Assembly (NCBI RefSeq): GCF_003576475.1
Contig: NZ_QWGR01000008.1
Coordinates: 82,100-146,099, forward strand
DNA from: Maribellus luteus
GTDB lineage: Bacteria > Bacteroidota > Bacteroidia > Bacteroidales > Prolixibacteraceae
Direction: 5' to 3'
Length of the DNA stretch: 64,000 nucleotides
Below the pieces are notes generated by a model, which was not told the origin of the DNA, ran no database searches, and was given only the letters and a program-made list of their open reading frames with translations. This document shows positions 53,902-62,896 of this stretch, piece after piece. How positions within the stretch are numbered: the first letter of the stretch is position 1; each line of letters starts with the position of its first letter. Both the position numbers and the translations under genes were made by a program.

Positions 53902-54375
53902 ATGGAAAACATCGTAGATTTTATTATTCCCGACGAGGTAATTACCGACGTCCAAACAAAATTAGCCGAAGTACAAACAGCTTTACAGCCTTATTTAATT
54001 GCACTAACGCCCGAGGAGCGGCGCACCGTGCCAAAAATGAGTGACAAAACCCTTCCGTTTGTGGAGAAAACACTTGATTACACCACCTCCGACCCGCAGT
54101 TTGCACCGCCTTACATGGATAAGCAGGAACTGGCCAACGATATGAAGGTGGTAGGGCAACTGGTTCCGCTGCTGCGGATGGTTGAGCAGCTTAACGACGG
54201 GCTCGACGACACGCTGATGGCGGCAGGCGGCGAAAGCTACGTAAATGCACTGGGCTACTACAGCTCGGTGAAACAAGCCACCAAAATGAATGTACCCGGC
54301 GCCAAAGCCATTTTCGAGGACCTGAAGAAACGATTTACGAAAAGCCGCCCGGCAAGTAACGCTGAGCAAGCTTAA
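53902..54375 (+). CDS. Conserved hypothetical helical protein
   Basis: A 157-residue soluble, mostly helical protein (LAEVQTALQPYLIALTPEERRTVPKMSDKTLPFVEKTLDYT). No signal peptide or membrane segment. It looks like a Bacteroidetes-type hypothetical of stress or phage-like neighbourhoods, but I cannot name the family. The first codons follow an AT-rich region. Followed by a terminator. Confidence 0.75.
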   Translation: MENIVDFIIPDEVITDVQTKLAEVQTALQPYLIALTPEERRTVPKMSDKTLPFVEKTLDYTTSDPQFAPPYMDKQELANDMKVVGQLVPLLRMVEQLNDGLDDTLMAAGGESYVNALGYYSSVKQATKMNVPGAKAIFEDLKKRFTKSRPASNAEQA

Positions 54376-54397
54376 TAACAGAGCTTTTAGTGAAAAA

Positions 54398-54430
54398 AGG
54401 AGGTGCGGCAAGTCTGCACCTTTTTTTTGG
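54398..54430 (+). terminator. Rho-independent terminator
   Basis: AGGTGC (54401-54406) pairs with GCACCT (54416-54421), followed by eight T. Confidence 0.75.
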
Positions 54431-55679
54431 CCTGTTACGCAACTCAAAAAAACGAAAATGCTGAATAAAGAAAGTTGCCATTATTTTTGTTTTATGCTTT
54501 AACCTTGTGCGGGCACGTCAAAATTCCGTCAATCGGGCCAAATAGCTTCATTGAAAAATTGCCAAGGTTAATTTTGACTTGATTCTTTTTGCTTCGTTTT
54601 TCTCATCTAAGGAGAAAAATGAAGTGGGGTTTGGGGCAAAGCCCCAATCAGGCAACAACGCAATACAGTTTCGATGCAACCAGAGGACCACTGTGAAAAT
54701 TATCGGGACAGTTAAAATACGAAATGGAAATTTCTGGCATCAATTTGACATGTGTAACTTGATTTGCCCCTCCGAGCCCCAATGTCACCCTTCCGAAGTA
54801 CTCCTTTGGGCTTCAGAGAAACTAATTTCAGCCTCGGAAGAACTAATTTGAACCTCAGAGCCTCAAACGAGAGCCTTTTTGCCCCGAATTTTAACAATTG
54901 AGGCCCGCGCTTGAGCCTCAGAGCCCCGGCTTTTAACAAAAAAGGCTAAAATTAGTTTCTCGGAGCCTCAACGTTGAGCCTCGGAGGCCCAAACGCGGGC
55001 CTCTGAAGTACCCCCCCCCACTTCCGAAGTACCCCTCTCCCTATCAAAAAGCCTTGAATTGTACGTCATTGCGATCTGTTCGTCGGATCAGGAACGCAGA
55101 AGCAATCTGTAAGGTTAACCGGCCCCTAATGCTATTTTTTCATTCTTGCTGTTGCAGAATGTTCCGCCCCGATGGGGCTTATTTTTTCTCACCTGGAGTT
55201 TTCGATTAATAGCATCGCAACGCTGTTGCTAAAAAATCAGCTGCAGAGCAGCAAGATCGTTGTAGACAAACAGACAAAAAAACCGTTAAGCGGCAGCGCA
55301 GCGTAATCGATTTAATCGTCGGAATAGTTGTTTTTCCCGGACAGCAATGATTAAGAAACGTTTGTATTTTTCTTCGAGCTCCGGAAAAAATGTGCACCGG
55401 GAATCGCACTTCGGAAGTACCCCTATTAAACTGAAAACTACTCTATAACATATCGGCCGCTGTACTACCAACAATCTTTATGTTTATTTTAGAGCACGAA
55501 AAATCAATCATTCCCAATACATTGAAAATATCTCTTGCAAATACGAAACACAAATACACTTGGTTTTTCAGGATCAAAGCCAACGAAATCAACGACTTAA
55601 AACAACAACAACAACTAAAGTGTATCGCACAGTGTGATATACAGGTACGTTAGGCCCAAGTTAAAACCCAAAAATAAAA
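54431..55679. repeat. Noncoding accessory region with GAGCCTC-type degenerate repeats
   Basis: About 1.2 kb without a gene. Between about 54765 and 55035 the words GAGCCTC/GAGGCTC, ACTAATTT and CTTCCGAAGTAC recur in both orientations. Perfect small hairpins include GAGGCCC/GGGCCTC (54984-55003) and CTCAACGTTGAG (54967-54978). CTTCGGAAGTACC appears again at about 55410. GCCCC/GGGGC hairpins lie near 54634 and 55167. The end of the region has a near-palindrome (GTATCGCAC/GTGTGATATAC, about 55622-55642) and then GTTAGGC. Confidence 0.55.
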
Positions 55680-56384
55680 ATGATGAAAACAACATCTTCG
55701 TTAATCTTAGCAATCTTTTTTGCAACATCTTTCATTACCTCAACCAACGCACAAAATGATTACCGTGACTTTAAGATAAGAGATACGGTAAAAGATGAGA
55801 ACTTTACAATCTTCAATATGAACGACTTTAGGGATGCTTTGGTGCAATTGGGCATAAATGTTTATAAATGGGATATGCCTATTCCAAGAGACAATGACTA
55901 CCAATTAGAATTTTATGTACAGGAATATGAAAAAGCAAAACTTATAAAAGATAGTGTAGTTAGAACCTGGACAACAAAATTTTGGGGATTCGATGAGAAT
56001 AGTAGGGCAGAATTTCAGTATATCAAAAACCTAAGAATTATTAGTGAAATGCCAGATTTTAATGACAAATCAGATAAACTAAGACTCAAGGTTTCATTAA
56101 ATTCAGGCAAATTCCAATTCACAACAAGTATATTACCGCGACCAATTTATGAATGTTATTATCTGATAAAGTTTGAAGAAACAAATTTTGAAATTGGAAA
56201 AGATATACCATTGCTATTATTCAACGCTGGTTGGGAAATAAATTTTGAAGGAGAATTGGTTCGTCAATATTGTGGACCGAATTTCATTCCGGCAGATTTA
56301 GATGATGATTCATTGCGCCAATCGGACCACTTCTTTGTTTTTGGATATCGTGTTGTTGACGAAGAGTTTTATAGAAGAGATTAA
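55680..56384 (+). CDS. AT-rich secreted orphan protein
   Basis: A 234-residue predicted exported protein (signal peptide MMKTTSSLILAIFFATSFIT ending near TNAQ). The mature part is acidic with aromatic residues and shows no known domain. The base composition is visibly more AT-rich than most genes in the window, which suggests recent transfer. First of four small genes separated by structured linkers. Confidence 0.7.
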   Translation: MMKTTSSLILAIFFATSFITSTNAQNDYRDFKIRDTVKDENFTIFNMNDFRDALVQLGINVYKWDMPIPRDNDYQLEFYVQEYEKAKLIKDSVVRTWTTKFWGFDENSRAEFQYIKNLRIISEMPDFNDKSDKLRLKVSLNSGKFQFTTSILPRPIYECYYLIKFEETNFEIGKDIPLLLFNAGWEINFEGELVRQYCGPNFIPADLDDDSLRQSDHFFVFGYRVVDEEFYRRD

Positions 56385-56404
56385 ATCAATGATAAAAACA
56401 AATT

Positions 56405-56575
56405 AAAATATTAAAACCGGCGCATAGCAAGTGGTTAAAGTAACGGCTGGGTTTAGCTCTATTCGACACGGTCGAATCTCGTGCCAACCTCAGTTTCGGT
56501 CGGATAATCCCGAGTATTCGGGACCGCCACGACCTCATACCACCACCGTCAGCGGGAACATTGAAGATTTGAAAT
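56405..56575. repeat. GC-rich hairpin element between two AT-rich genes
   Basis: ATTCGAC/GTCGAAT (56460-56476) and TCCCGA/TCGGGA (56507-56522) form perfect stems, within a stretch much richer in G and C than its flanks. It looks like a mobile repeat or a structured linker. No coding frame. Confidence 0.55.
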
Positions 56576-56650
56576 AGTGTAACCATGTTAGCATTCGAAT
56601 AAATCATTGATAATTATTATAGAAAACTAAAACACTCAAAATTTTAGATC

Positions 56651-57289
56651 ATGAAAACGATATTATCTCTTTTACTAATTCTATTATTTGCCTCGTGCAA
56701 TAAGAAAGACGAAGAGCCTATAAATGAAAAACTCCCACCAAAAGTTTATATGAAAGAAATGATTGAGCCCGATACTTTAAATATCTATCAGGGGGAGTAT
56801 TATATACGTGTAGACTTTAAAGAAAATGGTTCGTCAGGAAGTAAGGAATTAGTTTTTACAGAAACAACTCAGGATATGACAGTATGGCGGCATCCATCAC
56901 AGCCGAGCCTTGGAATGTCATCTCAAGGAGTGATTTTTTCGGATTCTGAAACAGGTGAAAACCTCAGTGTAATGTTCTATTTTAACATTGAAACAGATAC
57001 CCTGTTTACCTTGGCTTTTGCTGATTATCAATGGGCTAATCCATGGAAAAATAAAGCAGGAATGAATATTGAGCACTACGTACCTGTGCCTGATAATACA
57101 AGTACTTACCTCTATCTGGGTGGAAATTCGAGTGATAGTTACTGTCAAATTTCATACATCGGAAGCGACCGAATTAATGGAAGTTTTCATACAACCTGGC
57201 GCGAATGCTGTGGTGGCTCGGAGATTTTTGATGTTTATGGTGATTTCTCCATCCCCCGAATTAATGCTTCAGTTTATGTAACGCCTTGA
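56651..57289 (+). CDS. AT-rich orphan lipoprotein
   Basis: A 212-residue lipoprotein with lipobox LFASCN (Cys16). The rest is beta-rich with many aromatic residues and two neighbouring cysteines (RECCGG) near residue 182. No family is recognised. Codon use is AT-biased like that of the neighbours at 55680 and 57378. Confidence 0.7.
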   Translation: MKTILSLLLILLFASCNKKDEEPINEKLPPKVYMKEMIEPDTLNIYQGEYYIRVDFKENGSSGSKELVFTETTQDMTVWRHPSQPSLGMSSQGVIFSDSETGENLSVMFYFNIETDTLFTLAFADYQWANPWKNKAGMNIEHYVPVPDNTSTYLYLGGNSSDSYCQISYIGSDRINGSFHTTWRECCGGSEIFDVYGDFSIPRINASVYVTP

Positions 57290-57377
57290 ATATTTTGAAA
57301 ATGTAATCATACTGCAATCGAGCTATGACTAAATAAATTAAAATGCTAGCGCTAACACAATGTTAATCTAATCATAT

Positions 57378-57941
57378 ATGAAAAAATTTCCCATCATTAT
57401 TATTGTTATTGTACTATTCAGTTTAATGGGCTGTCAGGAGGATAGCCTGGAAATCTCAGACATCAGATTTAAAGGAGATATCCTCGGTGAAACGATATCT
57501 CTGAATGAAAACAACTTGTCGTTTGTAGATATTATTGATTTAGACGGACCGTTTAATAGCAGGACTTTCGTTTCAATATTTAAAAAAGGGAACACATCCT
57601 ATTCATTGAGTTTTGCCATACCCAAAGACTCTACGTCTAACTCATTATTATTTCCGGTTCAACAAACGGGGCAATACGGATTTGAAAGAGTTGGTAGTTA
57701 TAACTCAAGTTCTCCTTTTCGGTTTAGTGTAGCTGAAAAAACAGGTCAAGAATGGATAATGCATTCAACATATTCAAACAATGATGATAACAAAGTTGAG
57801 ATATTGGATATTGAGTTCGAAACAGATACAACACTGATTATTACGGGGACATTCGATTGTAATCTCAGTATCTTAACTAACGATGAAATTGTGGGTAATG
57901 CAAAAGATGTGGAATTCAAAACCAGGTTCTTAATAAAATAA
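57378..57941 (+). CDS. AT-rich orphan lipoprotein
   Basis: A 187-residue lipoprotein with lipobox SLMGCQ (Cys19). Beta-rich, no known domain, ends EFKTRFLIK. It follows the previous lipoprotein by about 90 bases, which contain GCTAACACAATGTTA but no clear promoter. Both genes may be cell-surface proteins of unknown function. Confidence 0.7.
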   Translation: MKKFPIIIIVIVLFSLMGCQEDSLEISDIRFKGDILGETISLNENNLSFVDIIDLDGPFNSRTFVSIFKKGNTSYSLSFAIPKDSTSNSLLFPVQQTGQYGFERVGSYNSSSPFRFSVAEKTGQEWIMHSTYSNNDDNKVEILDIEFETDTTLIITGTFDCNLSILTNDEIVGNAKDVEFKTRFLIK

Positions 57942-57953
57942 ACACCGGGTAAA

Positions 57954-57980
57954 TTGCAAAGTGGGGCTTCCCACTTGCAA
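57954..57980. repeat. Bulged hairpin between gene cassettes
   Basis: TTGCAA and GTGGG on the left pair perfectly with CCCAC and TTGCAA on the right around a GCTT loop, with a single unpaired A (57960). A single extra base in a perfect stem resembles the extrahelical base of attC-type recombination sites, though no attI or intI is present in the window. Confidence 0.45.
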
Positions 57981-58010
57981 GCGACCATTAGCAACACAAC
58001 ATAAAACATC

Positions 58011-58403
58011 ATGGATAAGCGCACCACTACAGAAACCATTATTGCATTGGAGACAGCGGCTCTTGATGCATGGCACCAGGGCAATCCCTCTCCCTATCTC
58101 GCACTTTATTCAAAAGACTTCACGTATTTCGACCCGGCGCATGAAAAACGGCTCGACGGGTGGGACACGATCAGAGAGTTCTACGAACGCATGCGCGGAA
58201 AGGTAAAAATGGATAAGTTCGAAATAATAGATCCCGTAGTGCAGGCAAGCGATACAATGGCGGTTCTTACCTACAACCTGCGTTCCTACTCGGGTGAAAC
58301 GCTCTGGAAAGAGAATTGCACCGAAGTGTACCGGCTCGAAGAAAACAAGGAGTGGAAGATCATCCACAGCCATTGGTCGGTAACCCAGGCTGCTGTAGTT
58401 TAG
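58011..58403 (+). CDS. SnoaL-like/NTF2-fold protein
   Basis: A 130-residue soluble protein of the NTF2-like superfamily (DUF4440/SnoaL type). Seen: helical start TETIIALETAALDAWHQGNPSPYLALYS, then DFTYFDPA, GWDTIREFYERMRG and the final strands WKIIHSHWS. These folds make small-molecule isomerases or unknown-function dimers. The start is ATG 58011. Convergent with the large propeller gene. Confidence 0.82.
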   Translation: MDKRTTTETIIALETAALDAWHQGNPSPYLALYSKDFTYFDPAHEKRLDGWDTIREFYERMRGKVKMDKFEIIDPVVQASDTMAVLTYNLRSYSGETLWKENCTEVYRLEENKEWKIIHSHWSVTQAAVV

Positions 58404-58453
58404 CAGCCCATAGTGACACAAACTTGCCATGGGCGCTGCTAGCTTACAAAAGC

Positions 58454-58488
58454 AATTCACCCGGTGACTTAGAGTCACCGGGTGAATT
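58454..58488. terminator. Bidirectional terminator
   Basis: Perfect 16-bp stem (AATTCACCCGGTGACT and its complement) around a 3-base loop, between convergent genes ending at 58403 and 58515. Confidence 0.8.
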
Positions 58489-58514
58489 ATTTCGTAGCTA
58501 TGCCTGTTGCAAAA

Positions 58515-61500
58515 CTATTCCTTCCAGTCGATCAGTCGGCCGGGAGTCCACGGGGCATTGATCTTGTTTAGTTCGGCTTCCAATGCCGGAATCTCCTGTT
58601 CAACGATCTTTCTCAGGCTTTCCAGTACCGGCGGGAACTCTTCCTTCAGAATTTCGTATCCGCGTTTTTCGGTGGTGGTAATTCCACTGGTCGAACCCAT
58701 GTGGGTGTAAGTAATATGTCCCAGGCGGTCGTTCAGCGGCACCTGTTCCGGTGGCACTTCTTCGCCACTGGCCTTGGCCGGAACTCCGTTCATTTTGTAG
58801 TTCAGTGCTTCCAGTTCCACACCCAATGCACGCGCTTTATCCATCAACTGCTGGCCGGCGCCCGGTGTAGAATAGATGGCTTGTTTTATCTGTTCCACTT
58901 TATCCATCGATTCGCTGATCAACCTTCCGGCTCCCACCACCGACAAGGCGAGCTTGTTGACTTTGGCCGCAAAATCAACATTTTCGCGGTAGTCTTCAGC
59001 CGGCAGCGTAGTGTTGTTCAGTTTCCGGCAAGTGAATTCAAGCGGCTCCACCAAAGTAGTCAGTTCGCCTTCGTGCCACAGCTGCATTCCTACTTTGTAA
59101 GTTCCCGGCAGCACCATAATACCCCGATTGCGCCCCGAAGAAATAGGATCGAACTTACCGCTAAAGCGCATACCGGCCGTGGCAGTGTAGGTCATGTTCC
59201 AGTTTACCCGGTTGATTCCTTTGGAAGGTGATTTGTTAAACTGACTCACCACATTTCCTCCCTGGTCGTAAACCGTAAAAATCAAGTGTGTTTTCTCCTG
59301 CTGATCTTCGAGTTGAAGTTCCCGCCAGCTGGGCTGCGGAATCGGTTTTCCTTCTTCGAACAATTTCTTTTCCTCGTCTTTCCGAAGTTCTTTTTTCGTC
59401 TTCGGAACTTCTTTCAGAAAATAAGTAAAAGTAGCTCCGTATTCCGGGTTTTTCGAATAAAAATACGTATCGCCCTGGTTGTCTTTTCCATCGGTTTGAA
59501 TGTACATCAAAGCATCTTTCACCGGGAAAATTGCCGCTGCCTTGTTCTCCAGATCGGGTGTTACTTCGCGTAAAGAGCTGTAATCATCCAGAATGTAAAA
59601 CCCACGCCCAAAGGTAGCAATCACCAGGTCGCTTTCGCGCTCCTGAATGGCGATATCTCGAACAGCAATGGTGGGCAGGTCTGCTTTCAGTTCTACCCAG
59701 TTTTGCCCGTTGTCAACGGTAAAATAAATGCCAAATTCGGTACCGGCAAACAACAATTCAGGGCGCAGGTAATCCTGTGCAAGTGTGTGCACGGTTCCGT
59801 TTTCAGGCAGATTACCTGTAATGGAGGTCCAGGTCTTTCCTTTGTCGGTACTTTTATACACGTATGGTTTAAAATCGTCGCGTTTCAGGTTGTCAAAAGT
59901 GGCATACACCACATTTTCGTCGTAGCGGTCGGCCACAAGATCACTCACATAAGTATATTCCGGAACACCGGGAAAAGATTTTACCTGCGTCCAGTTATCG
60001 CCGCCGTTTTCAGTGATGGAAATTACGCCGTCATCGGTTCCGGCATACAGCAAGCCCTCTTTTAACTTTGATTCGTCGAGCGAAACGATGGTTCCCCACT
60101 GCGAAGTAGAGACATCTTTCGCCACGGCATCAGCCGGCCAGTATTTGCCCATTACCGGGAAGGAATTACGATCCACCTGCGCTGTAAGATCATCGCTGAT
60201 CACCTCCCAGGTATTTCCGCGGTCGTCGCTGCGGAACACCTTGTTGGCTGCCACATACAAACGCGTTTTCATGTGTGGGCTGACAATGAGCGGAGCATTC
60301 CAGTTCCACTTATAGGTAAGTTCACCTTTTCGCTCGCGTGGTTTAATACTGATGGTTTCTTCGCTTTTTTTATCGTAGCGGAACATATTACCGTACTGAT
60401 ATTCGGTATACACGATGTCGGGATTTCCAGGTTCGGTAGCCGCCCAGAAACCATCGCCGCCCATGGTAATGTACCAGTCGTCGTTGATCACACCGTTGCG
60501 GCTGGTATTGCGCGAAGGTCCTCCCATGGAGTTGTTGTCCTGCGTGCCACCGTACACATTGTAAAATGGTTCAGCATCGTCAACAAACACCCGGTAGAAC
60601 TGGGTTACCGGAAGGTTTTCCTTAAAATCGAAGGTCTCTCCGCCGTCCCAGCTTTCATAGATCCCGCCGTCACCACCGATGATAAAATGTTCGGTATCTT
60701 TCGGAGCAATCCAAATCGCGTGGTCGTCCACATGGCGGGTTTTGGTGGTGATGTTGTTCCAGGTTTTTCCGGCGTCGGTTGTATACACCGAACGCGTTTC
60801 CACCGAATAAACTTTGTCCACATCTTTCGGATCGCAATAAATTTCGTTGTAATACTGTCCGCTCGAAGAATGGCTACTCATTTTCTCCCAGCTTTCCCCC
60901 TTGTCGGTCGAACGGTAGAAGCCACCCTTGTCCTCAGCAGCTTCCACAATCAGGTAAACCACGTTGGGATCTACCGGCGAAACATCAATTCCCATACCTC
61001 CCAACTGAACGCCTGGCAAACCTTTGCTAACCTTGCGCCAGTTTTCGCCGCCATCGGTTGATTTGTACACCGCCGACTCTGGCCCGCCACCGATTTTAGT
61101 GAACGAAGTACGACGCCGCTGTTCCGAAGTGGCATACATAATGTCCGGATTCGAAGGATCGATCTTTACATTATTGACACCAGTATTTTCACTTATCTCA
61201 AGTACTTTTTTCCAGTTTTCGCCACCGTCAGTCGACTTGTAAAGACCACGTTCTCCGCCCGGTCCCCAGGCCGAGCCTTCGGCGGCAACAAACACGACAT
61301 CCGAATTCCGGGGGTCGATCACAATTCCGCCAATCTGCCGGCTTTCCTTCAGCCCCATATTTTTGAAAGACTTTCCGCCATCGAGCGACTTGTAAACCCC
61401 GTCGCCATACCCTAACGCCCGCTGGTGGTTGTTTTCGCCGGTACCCACCCACACTACGTTTGCATTATTGGGATCGAGTACCACCACACCAATCGAATAA

Positions 61501-61793
61501 GTTCCGTAGTTGTCAAAAACTGGTTTCCAGGTAGTCCCGTTGTTCTCGGTTTTCCATACATTGCCGCTGGCAACGCCCACATAATACTCCTTGGTGTTGT
61601 TGGGGTTTACGGCAAAATCGGCAATTCTACCACTTGCCCAGGCCGGGCCGATGCTTCGCCATTTTAGGCCGCTCACCAGGCCGGAGTTAATAAAGGATTT
61701 GGGTTCCTCTTTTTTCTCGTCTTCTTTCTTTTTTGCATTCACCACCGTCGAAAACAGAAATACGACGGCCAGTAATAGTAACAGTTTCTTCAT
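58515..61793 (-). CDS. Large secreted sortilin/BNR-type beta-propeller protein
   Basis: A 1092-residue exported protein (signal peptide about 1-20). More than ten repeats of the BNR/VPS10 Asp-box type occur, such as VWKTENNGTTWKPVF, VYKSLDGGKSFKNMG, LYKSTDGGENWKKV and FYRSTDKGESWEKMS, over residues about 45-730. The C-terminal 300 residues form a beta-sandwich-like part and a helical region with charged coils (VDFAAKVNKLALSVVGAGRLISESMDKVEQIKQ). Such proteins are common in Bacteroidetes and are annotated as glycosyl hydrolases without proof; a role on the cell surface or in protein or glycan handling is possible. Confidence 0.85.
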   Translation of the reverse strand: MKKLLLLLAVVFLFSTVVNAKKKEDEKKEEPKSFINSGLVSGLKWRSIGPAWASGRIADFAVNPNNTKEYYVGVASGNVWKTENNGTTWKPVFDNYGTYSIGVVVLDPNNANVVWVGTGENNHQRALGYGDGVYKSLDGGKSFKNMGLKESRQIGGIVIDPRNSDVVFVAAEGSAWGPGGERGLYKSTDGGENWKKVLEISENTGVNNVKIDPSNPDIMYATSEQRRRTSFTKIGGGPESAVYKSTDGGENWRKVSKGLPGVQLGGMGIDVSPVDPNVVYLIVEAAEDKGGFYRSTDKGESWEKMSSHSSSGQYYNEIYCDPKDVDKVYSVETRSVYTTDAGKTWNNITTKTRHVDDHAIWIAPKDTEHFIIGGDGGIYESWDGGETFDFKENLPVTQFYRVFVDDAEPFYNVYGGTQDNNSMGGPSRNTSRNGVINDDWYITMGGDGFWAATEPGNPDIVYTEYQYGNMFRYDKKSEETISIKPRERKGELTYKWNWNAPLIVSPHMKTRLYVAANKVFRSDDRGNTWEVISDDLTAQVDRNSFPVMGKYWPADAVAKDVSTSQWGTIVSLDESKLKEGLLYAGTDDGVISITENGGDNWTQVKSFPGVPEYTYVSDLVADRYDENVVYATFDNLKRDDFKPYVYKSTDKGKTWTSITGNLPENGTVHTLAQDYLRPELLFAGTEFGIYFTVDNGQNWVELKADLPTIAVRDIAIQERESDLVIATFGRGFYILDDYSSLREVTPDLENKAAAIFPVKDALMYIQTDGKDNQGDTYFYSKNPEYGATFTYFLKEVPKTKKELRKDEEKKLFEEGKPIPQPSWRELQLEDQQEKTHLIFTVYDQGGNVVSQFNKSPSKGINRVNWNMTYTATAGMRFSGKFDPISSGRNRGIMVLPGTYKVGMQLWHEGELTTLVEPLEFTCRKLNNTTLPAEDYRENVDFAAKVNKLALSVVGAGRLISESMDKVEQIKQAIYSTPGAGQQLMDKARALGVELEALNYKMNGVPAKASGEEVPPEQVPLNDRLGHITYTHMGSTSGITTTEKRGYEILKEEFPPVLESLRKIVEQEIPALEAELNKINAPWTPGRLIDWKE

Positions 61794-62145
61794 AAGTTAT
61801 CGTTTTTGTGAAAATTCAAGTTGTGGTAAAGTCAGGATAAATGCCGTGCGAAATGAGGTTGAGGAAAGTCAGCATGTCTAACGATCTTTCATTTCCGGTC
61901 ATCATCTCAATGGTTTATGATTCAAATCAAGATCCTGAATATACTAATTATCTGCTTTCAGAAATAAGACAAAACTCACAAAGCTATTCAGGATGAGACA
62001 GAAGGGAAAAGTTTCAGGGGTAAAGGGCTTAGAGTTTACAGAAAACTCACAACAAACGAAGAGAATTTTACAGGCTGTGAGCCGCCAGCCCATACTGACC
62101 GCAGCACACAGCAACACCCAAGACGACGAGCCGTCGGCTAAGGGA
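61794..62145. other. Intergenic region
   Basis: No coding frame. A short CGACG/CGTCG hairpin lies at 62124-62136, just downstream of the response-regulator stop on the minus strand; it may be a weak terminator. Confidence 0.4.
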
Positions 62146-62895
62146 TTAGAAGTTGAGTATATCTTTCAGGTTTTTATACCCGGTTTTGGAGACTTTTAGC
62201 TTGGTTTTATCGTGAAGAATGACCACATACGACTCTTTTTCGTATTGCTGAATCTCAGAAATTTCGTTCACCTTAACAATGTACGAACGATGAATACGTA
62301 CAAAATCATTGGGATTCAACGATGTTTCGAAATACTTCATGGTTTTTTGCTTCATCCAGCGGCCTTCGGTGGTGTAGATCATCACGTAATCATCCATCGA
62401 CTCGATGTAACGAATGGCATCCACCGGCGCAATATGGATTTTATGACGGTCTTTCACTACCACACGGTCGAGATAACCTTCGCGCGGAAAATCGCTCACC
62501 TTCTCTGCCACGTCCGATTCGCGCCCTTCTGTCTGCATACGCTCTTCCACTTTTGCCACAGCTTCCACCAAACGATCTTTTGAGTAAGGTTTCAGCAGGT
62601 AGTCGGCAGCATTGTACTCAAAAGCCTTTAACGCATACTGATCGTAAGCGGTGGCAAATATAATCTGCGGTTTATGTTCGAGTAATTCGAGCATCTCAAA
62701 ACCTGTAATTTTGGGCATTTGAATATCGAGAAAAACCAGGTCGGGCTTTAATTCATTGATCATTTTCACCCCTTCAAACCCGTTTTCACATTCGGCAATG
62801 ATCTCAATGGATTCAATATCCGACAAAAAATTCTTCATAAGGTTGCGGGCCAGCTCTTCGTCTTCCACAATGATGGTGCGCAATTTTTCGGTCAT
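62146..62895 (-). CDS. LytTR-type response regulator
   Basis: A 249-residue response regulator. The receiver domain (1-120) has the phosphoacceptor in VFLDIQMPKITGFEML, and the C-terminal LytTR DNA-binding domain (about 150-245) has YIESMDDYVMIYTTEGRW and FVRIHRSYIVKVNEI. LytTR factors bind direct repeats. It starts one base after the kinase stop and forms a pair with it. Confidence 0.94.
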   Translation of the reverse strand: MTEKLRTIIVEDEELARNLMKNFLSDIESIEIIAECENGFEGVKMINELKPDLVFLDIQMPKITGFEMLELLEHKPQIIFATAYDQYALKAFEYNAADYLLKPYSKDRLVEAVAKVEERMQTEGRESDVAEKVSDFPREGYLDRVVVKDRHKIHIAPVDAIRYIESMDDYVMIYTTEGRWMKQKTMKYFETSLNPNDFVRIHRSYIVKVNEISEIQQYEKESYVVILHDKTKLKVSKTGYKNLKDILNF

Positions 62896-62896
62896 T

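Noticed and set aside
55600-58010. True integron cassette array
   Set aside because: No intI, attI or canonical paired attC core sites are visible; only attC-like hairpins remain, so the claim is left as a hypothesis.
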